Part shown: in pieces, positions 34,646 through 44,222 of the stretch
How positions within the stretch are numbered: position 1 is the first letter of the stretch
Layout of the letters: every line of letters begins with the position of its first letter
Origin: an uncultured Erythrobacter sp.
Lineage (GTDB): Bacteria > Pseudomonadota > Alphaproteobacteria > Sphingomonadales > Sphingomonadaceae
Assembly (NCBI GenBank): GCA_947501215.1
Contig: CANMUS010000001.1
Span: forward strand, 620,001-684,000
Length of the DNA: 64,000 nucleotides
Direction of reading: 5' to 3'
Program-made: the position numbers and the translations under genes
Notes under the pieces: model-generated
Database searches by the model: none
The model's input: only the letters and a program-made list of their open reading frames with translations
Told to the model about the DNA's origin: nothing

Positions 34646-35649
34646 GCGAGCGCCAGCCGCGCGGCCTTGGCGAACAGGGTCGGCAGGCCGGCCTCGTCGA
34701 GCGTTTCGAGCGGCCACCACTCGCCCTCACCCAGCGGCTCATCGTGCCTCTGAACCGAGAGTTCGAGGTCGAAATGCGTGAAGCCGTGACGCACGAGGCC
34801 GAGCGGTTCCCCATCCGGTCCGCCTTCCCCGTCGCCGCGCGCGCCCCAGCCATCGTCGGGCAGTGCGCGCATCCCACCGAGCATCCCGGTGCCTTCACGT
34901 CGCACGAGCCAGACCGCATCGTCGCGCTCGACCCACCACGCGCGGCCCTTGCGTAACGGCTTGGCCTTCTTGGGCGCCTTCACCGGCAAGCGGGCAGGAT
35001 CGCCGGCCTTCCTGCCTTCGCATTGGTCCGCCAGCGGGCACAGCAGGCACTTCGGGTCACGCGCCGTGCAGATCGACGACCCCAAATCCATCATTGCCTG
35101 CGCGAAATCGCCCGCGCGCTCGTCCGGCGTGATCGTATCGGCCTTCGCCCGGATCGCCTTGCGCGCGCCGGGCAGGGGCTCGTCGGTGGCGAACAGCCGC
35201 GCAACCACCCGTTCCACATTGGCATCGACCACCACTGCGCGCTTACCGAAGGCGATCGCGGCGACGGCGGCGGCGGTGTAGTCGCCCAAACCGGGCAGCT
35301 TGCGCAGTTCCTTCTCGCTGGACGGGAAAGCTCCCATGTCCGCCACTGCGCGGGCGCATTTCACCAGATTGCGGGCGCGCGAATAATAGCCCAGCCCCGC
35401 CCATGCCGCCATGACGTCTTCCTCCGGCGCAGCTGCCAGCGCTTCGACCGTCGGCCACCGCTTGGTGAAGGCGGCAAAGTAAGGCTTCACGGCAGCCACC
35501 GTAGTTTGCTGGAGCATCACCTCCGACAGCCAGACACGAAAAGGCTCGGGCGCGGGCGTTCCGGGCGGTGCGCGCCACGGCAGGTCGCGCGCATGGCGAT
35601 CGTACCAGTCGAGCAAAATTTCGGAGACAGTGGCGGCCACGCCGCGCAT
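34642..35649 (-). CDS. mutY: A/G-specific adenine glycosylase
   Basis: 335 residues. MutY removes adenine mispaired with 8-oxoguanine. The helix-hairpin-helix LRKLPGLGDYTAAAVAAIAFG, the catalytic region VVDANVERVVARLF, and the iron-sulfur loop CTARDPKCLLCPLADQC (CX6CX2CX5C) are all present, followed by a C-terminal Nudix-like domain recognising 8-oxoG (GTGMLGGMRALPDDGW). ATG 35649 is preferred; a TTG at 35670 would lengthen it by seven residues. It is divergent from the DciA-like gene with only about 20 bp between starts. Confidence 0.95.
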   Translation of the reverse strand: MRGVAATVSEILLDWYDRHARDLPWRAPPGTPAPEPFRVWLSEVMLQQTTVAAVKPYFAAFTKRWPTVEALAAAPEEDVMAAWAGLGYYSRARNLVKCARAVADMGAFPSSEKELRKLPGLGDYTAAAVAAIAFGKRAVVVDANVERVVARLFATDEPLPGARKAIRAKADTITPDERAGDFAQAMMDLGSSICTARDPKCLLCPLADQCEGRKAGDPARLPVKAPKKAKPLRKGRAWWVERDDAVWLVRREGTGMLGGMRALPDDGWGARGDGEGGPDGEPLGLVRHGFTHFDLELSVQRHDEPLGEGEWWPLETLDEAGLPTLFAKAARLALA

Positions 35650-35669
35650 ATGGCATTGCGGCAGGTGCA

Positions 35670-36248
35670 ATGGAACGGGACGACAGCAAAACGGGCGCTA
35701 AAAAGCCGCACGCATCAAGCAGCGCAGCGGTAGGCGGAAAAAAACCGAAGACCTACACCCGCCCGCGGGGCGGCGGGGCGAAGCCGATCAGCGACCTCAT
35801 GCCGCAGATCGGGCGCAGCGCCTTTCGCCGCTTCGGCTTCGTACAGAGCTCGGTCGTCAGCCGCTGGCCGGAGATCGTCGGGGATACGCATTCGCGCGTC
35901 TGCACGCCGGAGATGATCCGCTTCCCGCCGGGCGAGAAGTCCGAAGGGATCATGCACCTGGTCGTCCTGCCTGCCCATGCGCCGCTGATCCAGCAGATCC
36001 TGCCCGACATCATCGAGCGGGTGAACCGTTTCTTCGGCTACCGCGCGGTCGCCCGGATCAAGCTGCGGCAAGGTGCGGTTCAGGCGCCCCCTGCGAAGGA
36101 CAAACCGAAAGCGCCGCCGTCGCTCAAGCCGATTCCGATGGAACTTGGCGACAGTCTGCGCGATATTGGCGATCCCGAACTGCGCACGGTGCTTGAATCG
36201 CTCGCGCGCGGCCTCGGGTCGCACAACGAGGGACAAGACGACACGTGA
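35670..36248 (+). CDS. DUF721 (DciA-like) protein
   Basis: 192 residues. The DUF721 core spans about 40-130 (FRRFGFVQSSVVSRWPEIVG, then LVVLPAHAPLIQQILPDIIERVNRFFGYRAV in part, with the KH-like strand-helix order of DciA). DciA is the widespread replicative-helicase loader in bacteria lacking DnaC, and this is the expected alphaproteobacterial form. Lys/Pro-rich stretches before and after the core are probably disordered. It overlaps the downstream dsbA-like gene by 4 nt (GTGA). Confidence 0.85.
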   Translation: MERDDSKTGAKKPHASSSAAVGGKKPKTYTRPRGGGAKPISDLMPQIGRSAFRRFGFVQSSVVSRWPEIVGDTHSRVCTPEMIRFPPGEKSEGIMHLVVLPAHAPLIQQILPDIIERVNRFFGYRAVARIKLRQGAVQAPPAKDKPKAPPSLKPIPMELGDSLRDIGDPELRTVLESLARGLGSHNEGQDDT

Positions 36249-36952
36249 GCAGGAAAACATCGCTTTTCGCAGGCTTTCTGGTGGCAGCGGCGAGCACATT
36301 CGCGCTCGGCGCCAGCGCTCAGGGCGGCCTGCCGGTCAAGGGCGGCAACTGGGCCGGCATGGTCGCGGAAACATCCGGCGGCCATTTGCTCGGCAATCCG
36401 AAGGCCGAGACCAAGCTGGTCGAGTACATGAGCTACACCTGCTCCCACTGTGCCAGTTTCTCGCGCACCGGTGATGCGGCGCTCAAGCTGCTATATGTGC
36501 CCAGCGGGCGGATGAGCTTCGAAATCCGCCATCTTGTCCGCGATCCGGTGGACCTTACCGCCGTGCTGCTGACCCATTGCGGCGAGGCGAAGAAATTCCC
36601 CGGCAATCACGAAGCCTTCATGGCGCGTCACGATACATGGATGGCCAAGGCGCGCAAGACCACGCAGGCGCAGCGTGCCCGCTGGCAGTTCGGCTCGCTC
36701 GGTGCGCGCTTCCAGGCAATCGCCAGCGATCTCGATTTCTACGACATCATGGAAGCACGCGGCTATTCGCGCGTCGCGGCGGACAAGTGCCTTGCCGATG
36801 AAGCCAAGGCCAATGCGCTGGCCGAAGGATCGCGCGCCGATATCGAGGCGCACGGGATCAGCGGCACGCCCAGTTTCATGCTCAATGGCGAGCTGCTGGA
36901 CGGCACCCATGCCTGGGAAGACCTCCAGCCGCAGCTCGACAAGGCGCTCTGA
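36245..36952 (+). CDS. Exported DsbA-like thiol-disulfide oxidoreductase
   Basis: 235 residues. A signal peptide (hydrophobic 7-24, cleavage near ASAQ) and a thioredoxin-fold domain with the active site YTCSHC (C66, C69) and cis-proline loop ISGTPSFMLNG. A third and fourth Cys (in LLTHCGEAKK and ADKCLADE) could form a structural pair. The start is GTG at 36245, coupled to the DciA-like gene. Together with the next gene it forms a tandem of periplasmic DsbA-like proteins upstream of smc, an order I associate with sphingomonads. Confidence 0.9.
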   Translation: MSRKTSLFAGFLVAAASTFALGASAQGGLPVKGGNWAGMVAETSGGHLLGNPKAETKLVEYMSYTCSHCASFSRTGDAALKLLYVPSGRMSFEIRHLVRDPVDLTAVLLTHCGEAKKFPGNHEAFMARHDTWMAKARKTTQAQRARWQFGSLGARFQAIASDLDFYDIMEARGYSRVAADKCLADEAKANALAEGSRADIEAHGISGTPSFMLNGELLDGTHAWEDLQPQLDKAL

Positions 36953-37063
36953 ACGCATTTCGGCGCGGTTTTCGGGGGAAAGCCTTGTGGATACCCCCTG
37001 CCCCGCCTTTCCCTGGCGGTTTCGCCTGATCTAGCCTCCGCTTTACCGACAATGAGGATATTC

Positions 37064-37807
37064 ATGACCAAGACGTTTCGTTTCGCCCTCGCTGCCCCTC
37101 TCGCCTTGGCGCTGGCCGCCTGCGGTTCGGACGCTGCCGATACCGGTGGGGAGATCGAAGGCGAGGCTGTCGCGGCCGTCCCCGCGCCCGAAGGCACCCA
37201 GTGGAGCGACACGGTCACGGTTACCGACATGGATGGCTACATGATCGGCAATCCGGATGCGCCGATCAAGCTGGTCGAATACGCCTCGCTGACCTGCCCT
37301 ACCTGTGCGCGCTTCGCCGCCGAGGGTATGGAGCCGCTGATCAGCGAATATGTGAACTCGGGCCGCGTCAGCTTCGAGCTGCGCAACCAGATCCACGGAC
37401 CGCACGACCTTGCGCTCGCGACGCTGGTGCGCTGCACGGCGGATGAGGCCTTCATCCCGCTGTCGGACCAGGTGTTCGCCAACCAGCAGCAGGTGCTCGG
37501 ACCCATCTTCGAAAACCAGGCCGCGGTGGAGCAGTCGCTCAACCTGCCGCCCGAGCAGCGCCTCGTACGGCTGGCTGAAGTCGGCGGCTTTTACGATTTC
37601 TTCGCAGCGCGCGGGCTGAGCGAGGATCAGGCGCGCGAATGCCTCGCCGACGAGCAGGCTTATACGACCATCGCCGATAACTCGACCCGTCAGTCCAACG
37701 AGTTGAACATCACCGGCACGCCGACCTTCCTCATCAACGGCACGGCAGCGGACGCCAACACCTGGGCTGCGCTGGAGCCGATCCTCCAGCGCGCCGGCGC
37801 CAGGTAA
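37064..37807 (+). CDS. DsbA-like lipoprotein thiol-disulfide oxidoreductase
   Basis: 247 residues. The signal MTKTFRFALAAPLALALAAC ends in a lipobox with acceptor C20, so the protein is anchored to a membrane. An acidic linker (21-45) leads to the thioredoxin-fold domain with active site TCPTC (C78, C81) and cis-proline loop ITGTPTFLING. Two further Cys (VRCTADE and ARECLADE) are placed as in the preceding paralogue, suggesting duplication. ATG 37064 has gagga 5 nt upstream and is preferred over 37052. Confidence 0.9.
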   Translation: MTKTFRFALAAPLALALAACGSDAADTGGEIEGEAVAAVPAPEGTQWSDTVTVTDMDGYMIGNPDAPIKLVEYASLTCPTCARFAAEGMEPLISEYVNSGRVSFELRNQIHGPHDLALATLVRCTADEAFIPLSDQVFANQQQVLGPIFENQAAVEQSLNLPPEQRLVRLAEVGGFYDFFAARGLSEDQARECLADEQAYTTIADNSTRQSNELNITGTPTFLINGTAADANTWAALEPILQRAGAR

Positions 37808-37830
37808 GGCGCGGCAGCGCGGGGGCGGGG

Positions 37831-40800
37831 ATGGAAATTACGAAGCTCAGGCTCAGCGGCTTCAAGAGCTTCGTCGAACCCGCCACCCTGCATATCGAAC
37901 CCGGCCTGACCGGGGTCGTCGGCCCAAACGGCTGCGGCAAGTCCAACCTGCTCGAAGCGATCCGCTGGGTGATGGGCGAAAACTCGCCCAAGTCCATGCG
38001 CTCGGGCGGGATGGAGGATGTAATCTTCGCCGGCACGCAAAGCCGCCCGCCGCGCGACTTCGCCGAGGTTGTGCTGCAGGGCGCGGACGACGATGGCGAC
38101 GAGATGGAAGTCGTCCGCCGGATCGAGCGCGGTGCGGGTTCGGCCTATCGCCTAAACGGCGGCGATGTTCGCGCCAAGGATATCGCGCTGATCTTCGCCG
38201 ATGCCGCGACCGGGGCGCATAGTCCGGCCCTCGTCAGCCAGGGCAAGATCGCGCAGGTGATCGCTGCCAAGCCCACCGAACGCCGCCAGATGCTGGAAGA
38301 GGCTGCGGGGATCGCAGGGCTTCACGTTCGCCGCCGCGATGCCGAAAGCAAGCTGCGCCAGACCGAAACCAATCTCGAGCGGCTCGAGGATATCATGGCA
38401 AGCCTCGACAGCCAGATCGCCTCGCTGCGGCGGCAGGCGAAGCAGGCGGAGCGCTACAAGACGCTTTCCGACCAGATCAAGACTGCCGAGGCCCGGCTGG
38501 TCTTCGCCCGCTGGCGCGATGCGGCGACCGCCGCGGACGAAGCCAAGACGGCGGCACGCGAGGCCGATGCGCGGGTCGCCACAGCCCAGACTACGGCGGA
38601 CGACGCGCAAAAGGCCCAGCGTGCGGCGGCGGAGGCTTTGGCCGAAGCGCGCGAGGAGCAGGCCGACCGGCGCGATGATGCCAGCGCACACGGCCACCGC
38701 ATGGCTGCACTCACCACACAGCTCGAAGCCGCCGAACAGCGCCTCGCCGATCTCGACCGGCAGACGGCGCGGCTGGAGGCGGATCGCGGCGAAGCCGACC
38801 GGCTGACCAAGGATGCCGCCGAAGCGCTTTCGCGGCTCGAACGCGATCTGGCCGCGGTCGAGAAGACTCTCGCCGACGACGAGGCCAAGCGCCCCGCCCT
38901 CGACCGCGCGGCGGAGCGGGCCGAGCGCGACAGCCGCGCCGCCGAACTCGCGCTGGCCAAGGCGACGGCGGACAATGCCGGCGTCGAGGCCGAATGGCGC
39001 GTTGCCGAGGCCGAGATCGCGCAGGCGCGCGCGCGGCTGGACCGGGTCGAGGCCGAAGGGCGGCGCATGGCGCAGCAGCGCGAAGCACTGGCGGGCGAGA
39101 ACCCCTACGCCGATGTCGATGCGGCGAAGGCGGCACTGGCGCAGGCCGAGTCCGAATTGGCACAGCAGCGCGAGGCGCTGGATACGATGCAGGCGCGTAA
39201 GAGCGAGCTTCAGGCCGAGCGCGACGAGGTCTCCTCCGCCCTCGCCGAAGCGAAGGCCGAACTCTCCGGCGTCCAGCGCGAATACGATGCACTGCAGCGC
39301 GACCGCGAAGCGCGCCAACGCGCTGCCGAAAAGCGTAGCGGCCGGCAACAGGCGATCGACGGCGTGAAGGCGGCCAAGGGCTACGAACGCGCGGTCGCGG
39401 CGGCTTTGGGGCGCGATGGCAAGGCGCTGCTCGGCTCACCCGATGGCGATGCCGAGGGGCGATACTGGACCGGTGCCGATGCTCCCGCAGCGGTAGACGA
39501 CAGCCTTTCCGACCACGTCGAGCGATGCCCCGACGAATTGCGCGCGCGGCTGGCATTGGTTCATGTGGCGGAAACCGACGACGGGCGGACGCTCGCCCCC
39601 GGCCATGCGCTGGTCACGCTGGGCGGCAGCTTGCGGCGGTGGGACGGGCTGGTCGTTCGGGGCGAAGGCTCTGCCGAGGCGGCGCGGCTGGAGGCCGAGA
39701 ACCGCTTCGCCGAACTGAAAGCGCGCCTGCCCGAACTGCGCGAAGCCGCGAAAACGGCGCAATCCTCGCTTGATGCGGCGAGCGATGAATTGAGCCAGTT
39801 GCAACGCGATCTGGTGGCCGCCGAACGGGAGCTAGCCGCCAGTGCCGATGCGGAGCGGCAGGCGCTCCGGGCTCTCGACCAGGCCGAGGCGGCGCGCGAG
39901 CGGTTGGCGGCGCGACTGGAAGAACTCGAACGCAACGAGGCCGAGCACGGCGAGCAGATCGCATCGGCGAAGGCAGACCTCACCGCAGCCGAAGCCAAGC
40001 GTGATGCCCTGCCCGACCCGCAGGCGGGACGCGCCTCGCTGGAGGCCTCGCGCGCGCAGAACGAAGCGGCCCGCTCGACCCTGCAGGCGCGCGCTGCCGA
40101 GCTTGCCGCGCACGACCAGTCGCTGGCGGTGGCGCGCGAGCGGGCTTCGGCGCAGCGCAGCGACATGGCGAACTGGCAAGCCCGCAGCGGCGATGCGGCG
40201 CGCCGACTCTCCGACATGGAAATACGCGCCGAGGAGATTGCGCAGGAGCGCGCCGTCACTGCTGCCAAGCCCGAGGGGCTCATGCGCGAGATCGAACAGG
40301 GCGACCAGCTCCGCGAGCGCCTCGGCGCAGAACTGGCCGAGGCGGAGAAAGCCGTCACCGCTGCGAATGCCGTCGCGCAAGAAGCGGACCGGGCCTTCGC
40401 GCAGGCCAACGAGGCGCTCGCCGAAGCGCGCGAGAACCGCGCCGGCCTCGCCGCGCGTGCTGAAAACCAGGATGGCCGCCGCATCGAAATGGCGCGCATC
40501 TCCGGCGAGCGCTTCCAGTGCCCGCCCCCGCTGCTGCCCGAACGCTTCGCCTTCGACGAAACCGCCATCGCCAGCGCCGAGGCCGAGAGCGAGGAGATGG
40601 ACCGCCTCACCGCCAGCCGCGAGCGGATCGGACCGGTAAACCTCGTCGCCGCCGAAGAACTCGAACGGATCGAGAGCGAGCACGGCGCCAATTCCGCCGA
40701 GCAGGAAGAATTGCGCGAAGCCGTCAGCCGGTTGCGCGGCTCTATCGGCAGCCTCAACCGCGAGGGGCGCGAGCGGCTGCGTGCTGCGTTCGAACAGGTC

Positions 40801-41253
40801 AACGACCACTTCCAGCGCCTCTTCACCCGCCTGTTCGAAGGCGGCGAGGCACATCTCGCGCTGATTGACAGCGACGATCCGCTCGAGGCCGGGCTGGAAA
40901 TTTTCGCTCAGCCGCCGGGCAAGCGCCTGCAGTCGCTCACCCTGCTGTCGGGCGGAGAACAGGCGCTGACGGCGACCGCGCTGATCTTCGCGCTGTTTCT
41001 GACCAATCCCGCGCCGATTTGCGTGCTGGACGAGGTCGACGCGCCGCTCGACGATGCGAATATCGACCGCTTCTGCGACCTGCTCGACGCAATGACGCGC
41101 GAGACTGACACGCGCTATCTGATCGTCACTCACAATGCCGTGACCATGAGCCGCATGCACCGCCTGTTCGGCGTGACGATGATCGAAAAAGGCGTCAGCC
41201 GCCTCGTCAGCGTCGATCTGGGCGCGGCGGAGGAATTGCTGGCGGCGGAGTGA
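37831..41253 (+). CDS. smc: Chromosome segregation protein SMC
   Basis: 1140 residues. The N-terminal ATPase half has Walker A GPNGCGKSNLLEAIRW (31-38 core); long Ala/Glu/Arg-rich coiled coils run about 165-500 and 640-930; the hinge lies between (about 515-620); the C-terminal half has the signature LLSGGEQALTATAL and Walker B ICVLDEVDAPLDDAN. The length is normal for bacterial SMC, the DNA-loop-extruding subunit of condensin. ScpA and ScpB are not in the window. Extreme GC in the coiled coils produces very long antisense open frames that are not genes. Confidence 0.97.
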   Translation: MEITKLRLSGFKSFVEPATLHIEPGLTGVVGPNGCGKSNLLEAIRWVMGENSPKSMRSGGMEDVIFAGTQSRPPRDFAEVVLQGADDDGDEMEVVRRIERGAGSAYRLNGGDVRAKDIALIFADAATGAHSPALVSQGKIAQVIAAKPTERRQMLEEAAGIAGLHVRRRDAESKLRQTETNLERLEDIMASLDSQIASLRRQAKQAERYKTLSDQIKTAEARLVFARWRDAATAADEAKTAAREADARVATAQTTADDAQKAQRAAAEALAEAREEQADRRDDASAHGHRMAALTTQLEAAEQRLADLDRQTARLEADRGEADRLTKDAAEALSRLERDLAAVEKTLADDEAKRPALDRAAERAERDSRAAELALAKATADNAGVEAEWRVAEAEIAQARARLDRVEAEGRRMAQQREALAGENPYADVDAAKAALAQAESELAQQREALDTMQARKSELQAERDEVSSALAEAKAELSGVQREYDALQRDREARQRAAEKRSGRQQAIDGVKAAKGYERAVAAALGRDGKALLGSPDGDAEGRYWTGADAPAAVDDSLSDHVERCPDELRARLALVHVAETDDGRTLAPGHALVTLGGSLRRWDGLVVRGEGSAEAARLEAENRFAELKARLPELREAAKTAQSSLDAASDELSQLQRDLVAAERELAASADAERQALRALDQAEAARERLAARLEELERNEAEHGEQIASAKADLTAAEAKRDALPDPQAGRASLEASRAQNEAARSTLQARAAELAAHDQSLAVARERASAQRSDMANWQARSGDAARRLSDMEIRAEEIAQERAVTAAKPEGLMREIEQGDQLRERLGAELAEAEKAVTAANAVAQEADRAFAQANEALAEARENRAGLAARAENQDGRRIEMARISGERFQCPPPLLPERFAFDETAIASAEAESEEMDRLTASRERIGPVNLVAAEELERIESEHGANSAEQEELREAVSRLRGSIGSLNREGRERLRAAFEQVNDHFQRLFTRLFEGGEAHLALIDSDDPLEAGLEIFAQPPGKRLQSLTLLSGGEQALTATALIFALFLTNPAPICVLDEVDAPLDDANIDRFCDLLDAMTRETDTRYLIVTHNAVTMSRMHRLFGVTMIEKGVSRLVSVDLGAAEELLAAE

Positions 41254-41275
41254 TGTTGCCGAGGGGGCGTTGCCG

Positions 41276-42628
41276 ATGATTACTCGTATTGCGGCCGTGC
41301 TTGTTGCGCTGCTTTCGACGCCCGCCCTCGCTGCGCCTCTGATCCTCCCGATGAGCGAGACCGAGCTGGTCGCGCCGGAGCTTCCGCCGATCCTGCCGAT
41401 GCGCGAGCGGGCCGAGGTGATCGACCGCATCCTTGCCGAGCGGCTCGAAACCATCGTCCCCGCGATCATGCGCGAGCAGGGTATCGACATGTGGGTGCTG
41501 ATGGCCCGCGAGTATTTCGAGGAGCCGGTGGTCGCCAGCATGCTGGACGCAACCAGCATGAGCGCGCGGCGGCGCACGATCCTGGTGTTCCACGATCCGG
41601 GCGACGGCCAGCCGGTCGAGCGGTTGACGGTCAGCCGCTACGGCCTCGCCGACCTGTTCGAGGCGAGCTGGGACCCGGCGCAGCAGCCCGACCAGTGGCA
41701 GACCGTGGCCGACCTGATCGCCGAGCGCGATCCGGCAAGGATTGCGATCAACTTCTCCGACCTCACCGCCTTCGGCGACGGCATGACGCTGAGCCAGTAC
41801 CGCTTGATGCGCGCTGCCCTGCCCGAGCCCTATCGCGACCGCATCGTCTCGGGCGAGACGCTGGCCGTGCGTTGGCTCGAAAGCCGCGTGCCCAGCGAAA
41901 TGGCAATCTATCCCGGCATCGTTCGCATCGCGCATGCGCTGATCGCGCAGGCCTTTTCGCGCAAGGTCATCACACCGGGCGAGACCACGGCGGCGGATGT
42001 GCAGTGGTGGTATCGCGAAAGGCTCACCTCGCTGGGGCTGACGCCGTGGTTCCACCCCTCGGTCGGCATCCAGCGACAGGGCGCCGAAGGGATGCTCTCT
42101 GGCGATACGGTGATACAGCCGGGCGATCTGCTGTGGACCGATTTCGGCATAACCTATCTGCGGCTCAACACCGATACCCAGCATCTCGCCTATGTCCTGA
42201 AGCCCGGCGAGACCGAGGCACCCGCGGGCCTGCGCGACGGGCTTGCAGCGACCAACCGCGTGCAGGACCACCTCATCGCGGCCTTCGAGACCGGCCTCAC
42301 CGGTAACGAAATCCTCGCTCGCGCCCGCGCGGTGGCCACTGCCGACGGCCTCGAGCCGTCGATCTACTCGCACCCCATCGGCTTGCACGGCCACGGCGCT
42401 GGCACGGCAATCGGTTTCTGGGACAACCAGAACGGCGACCCGCGCAGCGTATACCGCCTGCGCGCCGACACGGCCTGGTCGATCGAGCTGACGAGCTACA
42501 ATGCAGTGCCCGAATGGGGCGGCCAGAAGGTCGATTTCCGCAGCGAGGAGGATGCGTGGTTCGACGGGGAAACGGTGCGCTTCCTCGACGGGCGGCAAAC
42601 GGAGCTGACGTTGATACAGTCGGAGTAG
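41276..42628 (+). CDS. Exported M24 family metallopeptidase (Xaa-Pro aminopeptidase-like)
   Basis: 450 residues. A signal peptide (MITRIAAVLVALLSTPALA) precedes a creatinase-like N-domain and the pita-bread M24 domain. The metal ligands appear in order: the two Asp of LLWTDFGITYLRLNTDTQH, the His of GLHGHGAG, and the two Glu of WSIELTSYN and FRSEEDAWF, so an active di-metal centre is likely. ATG 41276 is preferred to a TTG 6 nt upstream. It follows smc after 22 bp and precedes another exported hydrolase. Confidence 0.9.
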   Translation: MITRIAAVLVALLSTPALAAPLILPMSETELVAPELPPILPMRERAEVIDRILAERLETIVPAIMREQGIDMWVLMAREYFEEPVVASMLDATSMSARRRTILVFHDPGDGQPVERLTVSRYGLADLFEASWDPAQQPDQWQTVADLIAERDPARIAINFSDLTAFGDGMTLSQYRLMRAALPEPYRDRIVSGETLAVRWLESRVPSEMAIYPGIVRIAHALIAQAFSRKVITPGETTAADVQWWYRERLTSLGLTPWFHPSVGIQRQGAEGMLSGDTVIQPGDLLWTDFGITYLRLNTDTQHLAYVLKPGETEAPAGLRDGLAATNRVQDHLIAAFETGLTGNEILARARAVATADGLEPSIYSHPIGLHGHGAGTAIGFWDNQNGDPRSVYRLRADTAWSIELTSYNAVPEWGGQKVDFRSEEDAWFDGETVRFLDGRQTELTLIQSE

Positions 42629-42713
42629 CGGCTGCGCTGCCCTTGTCGAGCAGAATGCAGCTTTTGTGTAAAAGGACGCGATTGCAGCGTCGTTTTCCTG
42701 CCAAAGAAACATC

Positions 42714-44213
42714 GTGAAGACGAAGCGACCCATCGGAAGGAAGCTGAAAGTCAGCTTTGCCCTGCTAGGGTTGCTAGCCTCTGCGATCGCAATCCTGGTG
42801 CTCTGGCCGTCGAGCCTGCCTCCCGAGCCGGACGCAGAAACGAGCCGTCTGATCCGTAATGTCCGGATCATCGACACGCAGAACGGCACCGCGAGCGCGC
42901 CGCAATCCATTCTCGTTCGTGATGGGATGATCGAAGCGATCGGGGTCGATCTCGATAACGGCGGGCTGCCGGTTTACGACGCTGGCGGAGCATTCGCCCT
43001 GCCCGGTTTCTGGGACATGCACGTCCACACGTTCCAATTGTCGCCGCAGCTTCATCTGCCGCTGTGGGTGGCGAGTGGGGTTTTGAATACGCGCGACATG
43101 ATGGACTGCCCCGAAGAGAGCGATTCGCTGATCGCTTGCCATGATGACAAGCAGGCTTGGAACGACGCAGTCTCGTCGGGTCGGCTCGCCGCGCCGCGCA
43201 TTGTCCAGGTGGCAAGTTTCTATCTCGAGCGACCGGAGATGACGGCAGGGGAGGCACGCCGGCTCGTGCAACGTTACGATGCACGTGGCCTCAATGCGAT
43301 CAAGATATATAACGGGCTGCGTCCGGATGCTTTCGCTGCAGCTGCCGATGAAGCTCAGGCCCGCAAGCTCAAGCTTGTCGGTCACCTTCCGAAAGCGGTG
43401 GCGCTTGAAGAGGCGATTGCTGCGGGGCAGACCAGTTTCGAACATGCGCACATCTTCGCCCGGCATTGCTTCGCCGGGGCCGAGGACTGGCGCGAAGGGC
43501 GGCTGGACGATCTACCCGCCGTTGCGCTCGCTGAAAGGATCGTCACAGAACACGATGCCGGCCGCTGCGCGACTGCGATGCAACAGATGGCCGAGGCGCG
43601 GGCATGGTTCATACCGACCCATGTAACGCGAGAGGAGGATGCTCGCGCGGCCGATCCCGGCTTTCTCGATGACCCCGTGCTCGATTACCTCGATCCGCTT
43701 TCACGTTGGGCGTGGAACGACGATCGCTCTGCCACGCGGGACGCGTTCCAAGGAAAGCGAGGCAGCGAAGCTTTACAATCCTATTTCGAGCTCGGCCTCC
43801 AATTGACCGGCCAGGCTCATGATCGTGGCGTTCCCGTCTTGGTCGGCACGGATAGTCCGCTTGGCGGATTCCGCTACCACGACGAAATGGCGCATCTCGT
43901 CCGTGCCGGGCTTTCGCCTGCAGAAGTGCTCAAGGCTGCGACCATCGATGCAGCGCGCTATGCGGGCGAGCAGGACAACGCTGGGACGATCGAGGCGGGA
44001 AAGCGCGCCGACTTCATTTTGCTCGCGGCCAATCCGCTCGACTCGATTGTCAACACGAAGCGGATCGAAGCAGTCTTTCACTCAGGCCGATTGTACGATC
44101 GAGCCAGGCTCGACGCGCTGCTGGCGTTCACGCGCGGCCAGGCGGCCGCGCCACATAACTGGTCCAAGCTGATCTGGGGGTTCTTGTGGAGTTCGGTCAA
44201 TTCCGAACTTTGA
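42714..44213 (+). CDS. Membrane-anchored amidohydrolase family protein
   Basis: 499 residues. One N-terminal membrane helix (about 13-31) anchors an imidazolonepropionase/prolidase-like amidohydrolase. The metal motif HVH is H103-V-H105 (PGFWDMHVHT), followed by a Lys in NAIKIYNG, His in VGHLPK and FEHAHIFA, and the terminal Asp in LVGTDSPLGG. The composite beta domain closes with AGTIEAGKRADFILLAANPL, so it is complete. The start is GTG at 42714. The gene is visibly less GC-rich than smc. The C-terminal tail ends in hydrophobic LIWGFLWSS. The substrate is unknown; related exported members act on peptides or cyclic amides. Confidence 0.85.
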   Translation: MKTKRPIGRKLKVSFALLGLLASAIAILVLWPSSLPPEPDAETSRLIRNVRIIDTQNGTASAPQSILVRDGMIEAIGVDLDNGGLPVYDAGGAFALPGFWDMHVHTFQLSPQLHLPLWVASGVLNTRDMMDCPEESDSLIACHDDKQAWNDAVSSGRLAAPRIVQVASFYLERPEMTAGEARRLVQRYDARGLNAIKIYNGLRPDAFAAAADEAQARKLKLVGHLPKAVALEEAIAAGQTSFEHAHIFARHCFAGAEDWREGRLDDLPAVALAERIVTEHDAGRCATAMQQMAEARAWFIPTHVTREEDARAADPGFLDDPVLDYLDPLSRWAWNDDRSATRDAFQGKRGSEALQSYFELGLQLTGQAHDRGVPVLVGTDSPLGGFRYHDEMAHLVRAGLSPAEVLKAATIDAARYAGEQDNAGTIEAGKRADFILLAANPLDSIVNTKRIEAVFHSGRLYDRARLDALLAFTRGQAAAPHNWSKLIWGFLWSSVNSEL

Positions 44214-44222
44214 AAAGCATCG

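Noticed and set aside
39832-41577. 581-codon minus-strand frame inside smc
   Set aside because: Antisense of the smc coiled coil and C-terminal ATPase half; expected in GC-rich coiled-coil genes.
44190-44209. agttcgg-tcaatt-ccgaact hairpin at the amidohydrolase stop
   Set aside because: It lies inside the last codons and has no T-run on either strand; a terminator between convergent genes is possible but not supported enough.
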